NCBI RefSeq assembly: GCF_900105785.1
Contig: NZ_LT629799.1
Span: 2,480,001 to 2,544,000 of the forward strand
Direction of reading: 5' to 3'
Length of the DNA stretch: 64,000 nt
Origin: Microlunatus sagamiharensis
Lineage (GTDB): Bacteria > Actinomycetota > Actinomycetes > Propionibacteriales > Propionibacteriaceae
Every line of letters begins with the position of its first letter. Position 1 is the stretch's first letter. The notes beneath the pieces are model-generated. The model was not told the DNA's origin. It did not search any database and saw only the letters and a list, made by a program, of their open reading frames with translations. Below, one piece after another: positions 32,045 through 40,501 of the stretch. The position numbers were made by a program, and so were the translations under genes.

Positions 32045-33382
32045 CTACTTGTCGAGCTGGCTCTGGACCTGCGTGGAAGCCGCGGTGAAGATGTCGTCCA
32101 CCGAGCCCTGCCCGTTCAGGGCTTTCTGCACCGCCGGCTCGAAGACGTCGGTGATGATCGGGCCGCCCGCGGCCACACCCGCGAGCAGGACCTTGGCCCG
32201 CTGTCCGACCTCGGGGGCGCCGAAGATCGCGGGGTACGGGCTGCCCGTCACCTTGTCTGCGACGTCGGCGCGGTTGGGCGGGAAGCCGGACCCGCTCGAC
32301 CAGGTGGTCTGGCCCTTGGCCGAGTTCCAGTAGGCGAAGAACTTGTACGCCGCCTGCTTGGTGCTCGCGTCCGCGTTGGCCGGGATGCCCATGGCCACCA
32401 CGTCGGCCAGCACCGTGTTGCTGCTGGGTCCGGCGAACGGCGGCACGACCTCGTAGTCGATCTTGGCGTCGGTGAAGCCGCCCGTCGCCCACGGCCCGAC
32501 GATCTCGATCGCCGCCTTCTGCGTCGTGAAGAGCTTGTCCGCATCGGCGCCCGACAGCCCGACGGGCGCGGCCTTCTTGTCCTTCACGAGATCGACCCAG
32601 TAGTTGAGCGCCTTGAGCGACTCGGGGCTGCCCAGCTGGGAGGTCTTGCCGTCGTCGGACACGATCGCCCCGCCGGTCCCCCACAGCATCGACTCGAAGA
32701 CGGGGACCGTCTCGTGGTCCGCGAGCGCGATCGCGTACTGGTCCGGCTTGCCGTCGCCGTTGGTGTCCTTGGTCAGCTTGGGCACCATCGCCGCGAACTC
32801 GTCCCAGGTGGTCGGCGGCTTCGACGGGTCGAGCCCGGCCTTCGTGAACAGGTCCTTGTTGATGTACATCATCATCGGCGTGTAGTTGACGGGGACGCCG
32901 AACTTCTTGCCGTCGAACTCGGTGGCCTGCACGGCGGCCGGCGCCAGGGCAGAAGAGTCGTTCGCCGGGTCGGTGTAGTAGTCGTCGACGGGCTGGAAGA
33001 GCCCCTGGTCGGCGAACTGCGGCAGCCGGGAGGCCGACATGGCGATGATCTGCGGGCCGTCGTTGCCGGCCACCGCTGTGAGGACCTTCTGGTAGAGGGT
33101 GTCCCACGGCATGATGTTCGTCTTGACCTCGACCTGGTCCTGCGAGGCGTTGAAGTCCTTGACGACCTGCTCCAGCGCAGGTCCGTCGGGACCCGTGAAG
33201 CCGTTCCAGAAGTTGAGCGTGACCTTTCCGCCCGTGTTCGCCGCCGGCTGGTCGTTGCTCGCTGAGGTGCCCTGACCCGCGCACCCGGTCAACGCGAGCG
33301 TGAGCGCCGCCAACCCTGCACCTGCGGCGACGAGAGCGCGCGACGCGCGCTCTCGACCACCGCGACCTGCCTGTCCTGCCAT
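32045..33382 (-). CDS. Sugar-binding lipoprotein of a CUT1 importer
   Basis: Family 1 extracellular solute-binding protein of 445 residues with lipobox LTGC (Cys34). Hallmarks are VTLNFWNGFTGPDGPALEQVVKDFNA and the terminal-domain WATGGF and FAYWNSAKGQ. ATG 33382 is preferred over an upstream TTG because GAGGGG is correctly spaced from it. A perfect LacI-type palindrome lies just upstream (33399-33412). The ligand is probably a beta-linked oligosaccharide, given the GH1 and GH2 enzymes. Confidence 0.93.
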   Translation of the reverse strand: MAGQAGRGGRERASRALVAAGAGLAALTLALTGCAGQGTSASNDQPAANTGGKVTLNFWNGFTGPDGPALEQVVKDFNASQDQVEVKTNIMPWDTLYQKVLTAVAGNDGPQIIAMSASRLPQFADQGLFQPVDDYYTDPANDSSALAPAAVQATEFDGKKFGVPVNYTPMMMYINKDLFTKAGLDPSKPPTTWDEFAAMVPKLTKDTNGDGKPDQYAIALADHETVPVFESMLWGTGGAIVSDDGKTSQLGSPESLKALNYWVDLVKDKKAAPVGLSGADADKLFTTQKAAIEIVGPWATGGFTDAKIDYEVVPPFAGPSSNTVLADVVAMGIPANADASTKQAAYKFFAYWNSAKGQTTWSSGSGFPPNRADVADKVTGSPYPAIFGAPEVGQRAKVLLAGVAAGGPIITDVFEPAVQKALNGQGSVDDIFTAASTQVQSQLDK

Positions 33383-33398
33383 GATTCTCAATCCCCTC

Positions 33399-33412
33399 GT
33401 TCAACGTTGAAC
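33399..33412. promoter_or_regulatory. LacI-type operator palindrome
   Basis: GTTCAACGTTGAAC is a perfect 14-bp palindrome with the central CG typical of LacI-family operators. It lies 17 bases before the binding-protein start codon, between the importer operon and the lacI-like gene at 33539. On the minus strand, TTGTGG (33453-33458) and TATAAC (33429-33434) with an 18-base gap form a candidate promoter that the site would block downstream of the start. Confidence 0.72.
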
Positions 33413-33538
33413 TGCCGAGCAGGACCCTGTTATACATGACCACCGGACAGCGCCACAAGAGGTGCGACGGCGGCGTGCCACGGGCTCTGAACGGGGTGGC
33501 GGCAGACGGCGGGACGGACCCGGAGGGGAGGCTCAGGC

Positions 33539-34543
33539 ATGCCACGGACGACGCTCAAGGACGTCGGCGCGCGCGTCGGCGTGTCCGCCAAGACGGTCTC
33601 CAACGTCGTGAACGGCACCGGCTGGGTGACTGATGAGGTGGCCGACCGGGTGCGTGCAGCGATGGCCGAGCTGGGGTACCGGCCGAACCTCGCCGCCCGC
33701 CAGCTGCGCAGCGGCAGGAGCGGCATGATCGCCCTGGCCCTGCCCCAGCTCGCGCAGCCCTACTTCGCCGAGCTCGCCTCGCAGCTCGTCCGGGCCGCGC
33801 ACGAGCGCGGGATCACGGTGCTCATCCAGCAGACCGACAGCGACGTGGAGGCCGAGCGCCGGATCCTCTCCGGGATCGGTGCCCCCGCGGTCGACGGCCT
33901 GATCATGAGCCCGCTCACGCTCGGTCCTGCGGACCTGTACGCACGCACCGATCCCACCCCGCTGCTGCTGCTCGGCGAGCAGGCCGGGGCCAGTCCGTAC
34001 CCGCACGTGGCGGTGGACAACACCGCGGCCGGGCAGGCGGCGACCGAGCACCTGCTGGGGCTGGGCAGACGCCGGGTCGCCGCGCTGGGCGCCATGGAGT
34101 CCGAGCCACGCCGCGCCGCCGACCTGCGTCTAACGGGCTACCGACGGGGTCTGGAGGCCGCCGGGCTCGAGCTCGACGAGCGCCTGGTGCTCCCGGTCGT
34201 CGACTACCAGCGCGCCGACGGGGCCGCCGCCGCGAGGCAGCTCCTGGAGAGCGACGTGCGTCCGGACGCGATCTTCGCCTTCAGCGACCTGCTCGCCCTC
34301 GGGGCGATGCACGAGCTGCTGGTCGCCGGGGTCCGCGTGCCGGAAGACATCGCGGTGATCGGCTTCGACGACATCGAGGAGTCGCGCTACAGCACGCCGT
34401 CGCTGTCGTCGGTCTCGCCCGACACGTCCTCCCTGGCCCGCACCGCCGTCGAGCTCCTGCTCGCCGACCCGCCGGTCCCCGGCAACCACACCGTCGACTT
34501 CACGATCGTGGAGCGCGCGAGCACGAGGAGAGCCGAGACGTGA
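33539..34543 (+). CDS. LacI-family transcription repressor
   Basis: Regulator of 334 residues. The N-terminal HTH is TLKDVGARVGVSAKTVSNVVNGTGWV, with hinge helix GYRPNLAARQLRSG, then a periplasmic-binding-protein-like sugar domain ending in DIAVIGFDDIEESRYSTPSLSSV. GGAGGGGAGG precedes ATG 33539. It is divergent from the sugar ABC operon and overlaps the downstream GH2 gene, so it probably controls both through the palindrome at 33399-33412. Confidence 0.94.
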   Translation: MPRTTLKDVGARVGVSAKTVSNVVNGTGWVTDEVADRVRAAMAELGYRPNLAARQLRSGRSGMIALALPQLAQPYFAELASQLVRAAHERGITVLIQQTDSDVEAERRILSGIGAPAVDGLIMSPLTLGPADLYARTDPTPLLLLGEQAGASPYPHVAVDNTAAGQAATEHLLGLGRRRVAALGAMESEPRRAADLRLTGYRRGLEAAGLELDERLVLPVVDYQRADGAAAARQLLESDVRPDAIFAFSDLLALGAMHELLVAGVRVPEDIAVIGFDDIEESRYSTPSLSSVSPDTSSLARTAVELLLADPPVPGNHTVDFTIVERASTRRAET

Positions 34544-36339
34544 CCATGCCCGAGCTGCCGGACGCGCTCGCCCAGGACCCGACCCACCCGCGGCCGCAGC
34601 TGGTCCGTCACCACTGGCAGGACCTGGGCGGCGAGTGGGACTTCGCCGTCACCGACGTGCGGGTCACCAGTCCGTCCGACGTCACCTTCGACCGGCGCAT
34701 CGTCGTGCCCTTCCCGCCCGAGTCACCCGCCTCCGGGGTTCACGAGACCGGTTTCCTCGGCGCGGTCTGGTACCGGAGGACGGTCGACCGCGAGGACCTC
34801 GAGCGGGCGGGCCTGAGCGAGAGCCGCGATCGAGTCCTCCTCCACCTCGGCGCCGTCGACCACGCTGCACGCGTCTGGCTGAACGGACAGCTCGTCGCGA
34901 CGCACGTCGGCGGGCAGACGCCCTTCACCGCCGACCTCACCGACGTGCTGGACGTCCACGGCGACAACGTGCTCGTCGTCCGGGCCGTCGACCCGCCCCA
35001 GGACGTCTCGGTCCCGCGCGGCAAGCAGGACTGGCTCGAGCAGCCGCACGTCATCTGGTACCACCGCACGACCGGGATCTGGCAACCGGTCTGGCTCGAA
35101 TGCGTCGGGGACGTCGCCGTCGCCGCGCTGACCTGGACTGCCGACGTGCCGACCGCCACCGTGTCCCTCGACGTACGGCTCACCGGCCACCTCGAGCCCG
35201 GGGCCCGCGTTCGCGCCGCGCTGCGCCACGAGGGCGTCCTGCTCGCCGAGGCCTCGGTGTCCACCCTCGGCGACCCGGACGTCGGGATCCGGCTGGTCCT
35301 CCCCCGTCAGCGGAACGGTCAGCAGCACGAGGACCTGCTGTGGATCCCGGAGCACCCGACGCTGCTGGACGCCGCCGTCGTCGTGGAGGACGCGCAGGGG
35401 TCGGCCGTAGACCTGGTCGGCAGCTACCTCGGCCTGCGGACCACCGGCGTCGGCGACGACCACTTCCTCCTCAACGACCGGCCTCTCGTCGTCCGGGCCG
35501 TCCTCGCGCAGAACTACTGGCCCGAGACGCACCTGGCGGCCACCGACGCGATGCTGCGTCGGGAGGTCGAGCTCATCCTGTCGCTCGGCTTCAACACCGC
35601 CCGCGTCCACCAGAAGGCCGAGGACCCGCGCTTCCTCTACTGGGCCGACCGCCTCGGGCTGATGGTCTGGGCCGAGACCGCGAACGCGTACGCCTTCGAC
35701 GCGCGGGCCGTGCGGCACCTCGTGACCGAGTGGACGGACCTCGTGGTGCGGGACAGGTCCCACCCCTCCATCGTCACCTGGGTGCCGCTGAACGAGAGCT
35801 GGGGCGTGCAGCACATCAGCCACGACCCCCGGCAGCAGGCGTACAGCCGGTCGCTCGCCGACCTCACCCGCGCACTGGACGGGACACGGCCCGTCGTCTC
35901 CAACGACGGCTGGGAGCACACCTCCTCGGACCTGTGGACCGTCCACGACTACGAGTCGGACCCGGGCGTGCTGGCCAAGCGCTACGCGGACCGGGGCGCG
36001 GTGGACGCGCTCGTGGCCGGCGTCGGACCAGCCGGGCGACGCCTGTCGGCCGGCCAACCTGCAGGTCGACGGCCGGTGCTGCTCACCGAGTTCGGCGGCG
36101 TCAGCCTGGCCGCTGGCGGGAGCGAGGACTGGGGCTACTCGACGGCCAGCGACGCCGAGGCGCTGGAGGACCAGGTCGGGGGCATCCTGCGCGCCGTGAC
36201 GTCGAGCCGCGCTCTCGCCGGCTTCTGCTACACGCAGCTCACCGACACCGGGCAGGAGACCAACGGGCTGCTCACCGCGGGCCGCGAGCCCAAGATCCCC
36301 GTCGAGCGGGTCCGGCGCCTGGTCCGGGGCGGCAGCTGA
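34540..36339 (+). CDS. Glycoside hydrolase family 2 enzyme
   Basis: GH2 protein of 599 residues with a sugar-binding domain, an Ig-like domain and a TIM barrel. The acid/base glutamate is Glu419 (PLNESWG) and the nucleophile is Glu517 (LLTEFGG). It is shorter than LacZ, closer to beta-glucuronidase or small beta-galactosidases. GTG 34540 overlaps the LacI stop (GTGA); ATG 34546 is an alternative. No signal peptide is seen, so it acts inside the cell on the imported sugar. Confidence 0.92.
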   Translation: MTMPELPDALAQDPTHPRPQLVRHHWQDLGGEWDFAVTDVRVTSPSDVTFDRRIVVPFPPESPASGVHETGFLGAVWYRRTVDREDLERAGLSESRDRVLLHLGAVDHAARVWLNGQLVATHVGGQTPFTADLTDVLDVHGDNVLVVRAVDPPQDVSVPRGKQDWLEQPHVIWYHRTTGIWQPVWLECVGDVAVAALTWTADVPTATVSLDVRLTGHLEPGARVRAALRHEGVLLAEASVSTLGDPDVGIRLVLPRQRNGQQHEDLLWIPEHPTLLDAAVVVEDAQGSAVDLVGSYLGLRTTGVGDDHFLLNDRPLVVRAVLAQNYWPETHLAATDAMLRREVELILSLGFNTARVHQKAEDPRFLYWADRLGLMVWAETANAYAFDARAVRHLVTEWTDLVVRDRSHPSIVTWVPLNESWGVQHISHDPRQQAYSRSLADLTRALDGTRPVVSNDGWEHTSSDLWTVHDYESDPGVLAKRYADRGAVDALVAGVGPAGRRLSAGQPAGRRPVLLTEFGGVSLAAGGSEDWGYSTASDAEALEDQVGGILRAVTSSRALAGFCYTQLTDTGQETNGLLTAGREPKIPVERVRRLVRGGS

Positions 36340-36485
36340 GCAGGGTGGACGCCAGCCGGCCGATGCCGCTCTTGGCCACGGCTCGGGCCCGATCTCGCAG
36401 AACGTCAGCGCAGAGCCCGTCGCGACCGTAGGTTGTGCGCGCCGACCGTGACCGCACGACGCCCGGCACGACCGAGGAGAACCCC

Positions 36486-36971
36486 GTGAGCATCATCAAG
36501 ACCGTCGCGAAGACCGCCGCGGCCGCCGCCCTGACCATCGGCCTCGCGGCCGGCGCCCCCGCGGCCCAGGCCGCCCCCACCACGGCCCACGCCACCTACA
36601 GCCAGCACTCCGTCGCCACGCCCGCCGCGAAGAAGGCGGCCAAGGCCTCGACCAAGATCAGCGCCAGCGGGCCGAGCACGGCCAAGGCGGGCGACGACCT
36701 GACCTTCACCGCCAAGCTGACCCGCAAGTCGGGCAAGAAGTACAAGAACTACTCCGGGCAGAAGCTGTCGCTCGTCGTCCTCGACGAGCAGGGCTCCGAC
36801 ACCGGCGAGATCCTGCTGACCAAGAAGACGAACAAGTCGGGCAAGGTGACCTTCGTCCTCTCGAGCGAGGGCGTCGACGCCGGCGCGTACGACTTCCTCG
36901 TCGCCTACAAGGGCGGCTCCAAGGTCAAGCGCTCCGAGTCGGCGATCATCACCGTCACCCTCACCGCGTAG
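36486..36971 (+). CDS. Secreted Ig-like domain protein
   Basis: Protein of 161 residues with a clear signal peptide; cleavage is likely after AQA near residue 29. The mature part is lysine- and serine-rich and forms one beta-sandwich domain (KISASGPSTAKAGDDLTFTAKL ... ITVTLTA) like bacterial Ig-like repeats in adhesins and wall proteins. AGGAG supports GTG 36486. No sortase signal, transmembrane anchor or catalytic motif is seen. Function unknown, probably at the cell surface or released. Confidence 0.75.
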   Translation: MSIIKTVAKTAAAAALTIGLAAGAPAAQAAPTTAHATYSQHSVATPAAKKAAKASTKISASGPSTAKAGDDLTFTAKLTRKSGKKYKNYSGQKLSLVVLDEQGSDTGEILLTKKTNKSGKVTFVLSSEGVDAGAYDFLVAYKGGSKVKRSESAIITVTLTA

Positions 36972-37023
36972 TCCTCGAGGAACCCCGGCCGACCGCGCCG
37001 AACCGGCACCGCACTGTGCGACC

Positions 37024-38010
37024 GTGTCCCTCGTGACACCTCCACGGGCGGTGCTGGCCGGCGGGTCGGGGTTAGTCGGCGTACGGCTCGACGAGGACCT
37101 CCGCGCCCGCGGCTACGACGTCGTGCACGTCGGGCGGCGCGGTCCGGACGTCCGCTGGGACGAGCCCGAGGCGCTGGACGCCGCGGTCGACGGCGCCGAC
37201 CTGGTCGTGAACCTGGCCGGCCGCAGCGTCGGCTGCCGCTACACCGACGCCCACCGCGACGAGATCTACGCCTCCCGCATCGACACCACGCGGGCGCTCC
37301 ACCAGGCGGTTCGCCGGGCGGCGGACCCGCCGCGGCTCTGGATGAACGCCAGCACCGCGACCATCTACCGCCACTCGACGGACCGGCCGCAGACCGAGGA
37401 CGACGGCGAGCTCGGCGAGGGCTTCTCGGTCGACGTCGCGCGGGACTGGGAGCGGGCGTTCCTCGACGGCGACCTGCCGGGCACCCGCCGGGTCGCCCTG
37501 CGCATGGCGATCGTGCTCGGCGACGGGCCGGCGCTGAACAAGTTGCTGACCGCCGCGCGCTGCGGGATCGGCGGCGCGCAGCGCGACGGCTGGTGGTTCC
37601 CGCACCGGCGCTACCGCGGCATCGGCCCGACGCCGACCGGCCCGACCGTGTGGCACCGCCACCACGACACCGCGCGCGGCAGCCAGCGGTTCAGCTGGAT
37701 CCACCTGGAGGACCTCGTCGCCGCCGTCGCCTTCCTCGACGAGCACGCCGAGATCGACGGCCCCGTGAACCTCGCCGCGCCGGGCACGAGCACGAACGCC
37801 GCGCTCATGGCCGCGCTGCGCCGGGCGGCCCGGGCACCCTTCGGCCTGCCGGCGCCGCGGTGGTTCCTCGAGGTCGGCATGGTCGTCCTGCGCCAGGAGT
37901 CCGAGCTCGTGCTCAAGAGCCGCTGGGCGGTGCCGAAGCGGCTCCTCGACGCGGGCTTCGCGTTCCGCTGGACCGAGCTCGAGCCGGCCGTCGCCGACCT
38001 CACCCGCTGA
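37024..38010 (+). CDS. NAD-dependent epimerase-like protein (TIGR01777/YfcH type)
   Basis: Extended-SDR fold of 328 residues with N-terminal AVLAGGSGLVGVRL, VVNLAGRSV, NASTATIYRHS and a C-terminal domain of the DUF1731 type (FEVGMVVLRQESELVLKSRWAVPKRLLDAGFAFRW). This is the YfcH-like group, whose substrate is unknown. GTG start 37024. The usual YxxxK is not evident, the sequence having DWERAFLDG, as in other members of the group. Confidence 0.85.
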   Translation: MSLVTPPRAVLAGGSGLVGVRLDEDLRARGYDVVHVGRRGPDVRWDEPEALDAAVDGADLVVNLAGRSVGCRYTDAHRDEIYASRIDTTRALHQAVRRAADPPRLWMNASTATIYRHSTDRPQTEDDGELGEGFSVDVARDWERAFLDGDLPGTRRVALRMAIVLGDGPALNKLLTAARCGIGGAQRDGWWFPHRRYRGIGPTPTGPTVWHRHHDTARGSQRFSWIHLEDLVAAVAFLDEHAEIDGPVNLAAPGTSTNAALMAALRRAARAPFGLPAPRWFLEVGMVVLRQESELVLKSRWAVPKRLLDAGFAFRWTELEPAVADLTR

Positions 38011-38054
38011 CCGACCGGCTCACCGCCACCGGCCGCTCGGGGCTACCGTGAGTC

Positions 38055-38273
38055 ATGGATCTGGTGTCGTTCCTCCTCGGGCTGCTGCCGGTGGTCACGA
38101 TCGGCTTCGTCTGCGTCGTCGCCTTCCGCCGGCGCCGTCGGGACCGCTCCTCCGGCAGCTCGCCACTCGTCGTCAACCCGTACACGCTGGCGATGGAGCC
38201 CGACGCCGACGCACGCGGGAGCCTGCCGGTCGTGCAGCCTGCGCCGCAGCACACCACCGGGCAGAAGCTCTAG
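38055..38273 (+). CDS. Small single-pass membrane protein
   Basis: Protein of 72 residues with one N-terminal membrane segment (LVSFLLGLLPVVTIGFVCVVAF) followed by a basic RRRRRDR stop-transfer stretch and a soluble tail. I do not recognise a family. GC-rich codon use and the strong hairpin after its stop support a real gene. Confidence 0.55.
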   Translation: MDLVSFLLGLLPVVTIGFVCVVAFRRRRRDRSSGSSPLVVNPYTLAMEPDADARGSLPVVQPAPQHTTGQKL

Positions 38274-38310
38274 GACCCAGCAGCAGGACGCCACCCCACC
38301 GGTCCGCACC

Positions 38311-38373
38311 GGGCACCCCGTGCGCCAACGAGGCACCTCCTGCAGGAGGTGCCTCGTCGCAGAAGGGGTGCCC
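38311..38373. terminator. Nested inverted repeats, likely bidirectional terminator
   Basis: The inner element at 38328-38357 is a perfect 30-bp palindrome with 15-bp arms (ACGAGGCACCTCCTG and its complement). It is enclosed by a 9-bp outer stem, GGGCACCCC (38311-38319) with GGGGTGCCC (38365-38373). The whole structure sits between two convergent genes. There is no U-tract, which is common for actinobacterial terminators. Confidence 0.75.
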
Positions 38374-38388
38374 CGTCGGCCGCCCGGC

Positions 38389-39351
38389 TCAGTCGAGCAG
38401 GGTGGCGAGCACGTCGCGGATGTAGCGCTGGTTGCGGGCGATGACGCCGAGGCTGTCGCTGCCGTAGTGCTCGCAGAGGAAGGCGCCCGTGAAGCCGAGC
38501 TCGAGGGCGCGGCCGACCACCGAGCGGTAGTTGATCAGCCCGAACTCCATCGGCAGCGGGAACGTCGCCACGGTGCCCGTCGCCGGGTCCTCGTCGCGCG
38601 AGTAGTTCTTCACGTGCCAGTAGTTCGCGTAGGGCAGGACCTTCTCGAACATCTCGGTGACCGGCTCCATCGGCCGGTGCAGCCGGATGAAGTTGCCGAT
38701 GTCGGGGTTGAGCCCGCAGGCGGGGTGGTCGACCTCCTGGAGGAAGGACACGGCGTCGTCGCAGGTGCCGACGTAGGTGTCCTCGTACATCTCCAGGGTG
38801 ATCTGCTGCCCGTTGCCCTGCGCGTGCTCGGCCAGCTCGCGGATCCGGGAGGCGGCGAGCGCCCGCGCCTCGTCGGAGAAGTCGTCCTTCCAGCCGTCCT
38901 CCAGCCAGAACCACAGCGCCTTGGCCTGGGCCGGGGTGAAGGGCTGGAAGAAGCCGAAGCTCACCATCGGCACGCCGAGCGTCTTGGCGGCGTCGAGCAG
39001 CCGGTGGCTGTAGTCGAGGTACTCCTCGCCGTGCTCGGGGTCCATCACGCTGCGCCGCGAGGTGGAGATCGCCGGGATCGTCAGCCCCGAGTCGGCGAGG
39101 ACGGCGGAGAAGTCGTCGAGACGCCCGGGCGACAGGTCCGCGACCCGCACCCAGGTGTCGGTCGGGTCGACCTCGGTGCAGCCCAGCCGGCGTACGAGGC
39201 GCAGCTGCCGCCCCCACTCCTGGGGGTCGGCGTCCTGGATCGGGCCGCCCTTCGAGTCCTGGCCGCCGAAGGCCAGCATCGCCGCGGCGATCGGCCAGGT
39301 CTCGGCGGTGTACGGCGCCTGCGTACCCGGGGTGTTGACGTAGGTGCTCAC
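38389..39351 (-). CDS. Sugar phosphate isomerase/epimerase-like TIM-barrel protein
   Basis: Xylose isomerase-like TIM barrel of 320 residues. Metal-ligand-type blocks are QITLEMYEDTYVGTCDDAVSFL, LNPDIGNFIRLHRP, WHVKNYSRDE and LCEHYGSDSLGVI. GTG 39351 overlaps the upstream dehydrogenase stop (GTGA). Members isomerise sugars or hydroxy acids or cleave ring compounds. Pairing with an L-gulonate-dehydrogenase-like enzyme suggests a sugar-acid pathway. Confidence 0.88.
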   Translation of the reverse strand: MSTYVNTPGTQAPYTAETWPIAAAMLAFGGQDSKGGPIQDADPQEWGRQLRLVRRLGCTEVDPTDTWVRVADLSPGRLDDFSAVLADSGLTIPAISTSRRSVMDPEHGEEYLDYSHRLLDAAKTLGVPMVSFGFFQPFTPAQAKALWFWLEDGWKDDFSDEARALAASRIRELAEHAQGNGQQITLEMYEDTYVGTCDDAVSFLQEVDHPACGLNPDIGNFIRLHRPMEPVTEMFEKVLPYANYWHVKNYSRDEDPATGTVATFPLPMEFGLINYRSVVGRALELGFTGAFLCEHYGSDSLGVIARNQRYIRDVLATLLD

Positions 39352-40370
39352 TGGTCCGACTCCTCGGTCGTCGTCAGGGGCTGAGGATTCTCGAGCGCCT
39401 CGGGGGTCTCCGTGGCGCCACCGACCGTCGGCGCCGGGCCGAGCTCGCGGAGGAGCTGGCCGAGGCGGGCGTACGCGCGGTTGCGGTAGGCGACGAGCGG
39501 GGCGGAGTCCCCGGCCGGGATGACGAACCCACCGTCCTTCTTCACCCCGAGGTGACCGCTCTCGACCAGCTCGGTGATCACGGCCGGTGCCGCGAACCGC
39601 TCGCCGTAGTGCTCGGCGAGGGTGCCGAAGCCGGCCGCGTAGATGTCGAGCCCGGCCATGTCGGCAATGGCGAACGGACCGAAGAAGGGCAGCCGGTAGC
39701 CGAACGTCGTCCTGACGACGATGTCGACGTCCTCCGCGGTCGCCACGCCCTCCTCGACGAGCGAGGCGGCCTCCTTGAGCAGCACGTACTGGAGGCGGTT
39801 GAGCACGAAGCCCGCCTTGTCGCTCACGCGCGCGCTGAGCTTGCCCGTCCGGGCGACCAGCTCCTCCGACGCCACGACGGCCGCCGGATCGGTGCCCTCG
39901 TGCGCGATGAGCTCCACGCCGGGGATGAAGGGGGCGGGGTTGGAGAAGTGCACCCCGAGGAAGCGCTCGGCGCGCTGCAGGTTCACGGCGAGCCCGCCGA
40001 TCGGCAGCGTCGAGGTGTTGGTCCCGATGATGGCGTCCGGACGCGCGGCGGCCTCGATGGCGGCCAGCACCGGACCCTTGACCGCGGGGTTCTCGGAGAC
40101 GGCCTCCTCGATGAAGTCCGCCTCGGCGACGGCCTCGGCCAGGCTCTCGGCGGCCCGTACGTTGGCCACGACCAGGTCCGTCGATCCCGGGTCGAAGAGG
40201 CCCTGGTCCTCGAAGGCGCGGGCCTCCTGCCGGATCCGGTCGAGCTGGCGTCGGGTGGTCTCGGCATCGGCGTCGGTGACGGTGACCCGGAAGCCGGCGA
40301 TGGCCAGCACCTGGGCGATGCCGCCGCCCATGTAGCCGGCGCCGACGACGGCGATGTTGCGGATGCTCAC
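39348..40370 (-). CDS. 3-hydroxyacyl-CoA dehydrogenase family protein, possibly a sugar-acid dehydrogenase
   Basis: NAD-binding dehydrogenase of 340 residues: VVGAGYMGGGIAQVLAIAGF at the N-terminus, VHFSNPAPFIPGVELI at the catalytic histidine, and a C-terminal helical domain (SDKAGFVLNRLQYVLLKEA). The HFSNP block with a following ProGly resembles L-gulonate 3-dehydrogenase (HFWNPP) as well as hydroxybutyryl-CoA dehydrogenase. The neighbour being a sugar isomerase rather than a beta-oxidation gene favours a hydroxy-acid substrate. GTG start 40370. Confidence 0.85.
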   Translation of the reverse strand: MSIRNIAVVGAGYMGGGIAQVLAIAGFRVTVTDADAETTRRQLDRIRQEARAFEDQGLFDPGSTDLVVANVRAAESLAEAVAEADFIEEAVSENPAVKGPVLAAIEAAARPDAIIGTNTSTLPIGGLAVNLQRAERFLGVHFSNPAPFIPGVELIAHEGTDPAAVVASEELVARTGKLSARVSDKAGFVLNRLQYVLLKEAASLVEEGVATAEDVDIVVRTTFGYRLPFFGPFAIADMAGLDIYAAGFGTLAEHYGERFAAPAVITELVESGHLGVKKDGGFVIPAGDSAPLVAYRNRAYARLGQLLRELGPAPTVGGATETPEALENPQPLTTTEESDQ

Positions 40371-40501
40371 CCGCAGCAAACTAGCCCCGCCCGACCGGCG
40401 GTGTCAGGGAGCCCCCGGTCTCGCGCCCCGGGTGGGCACGCTCTCGTGAGACCACACGGATGTACGCCCTGGCGGACAGGCGCTGGCCCCACAATGGCTG
40501 C

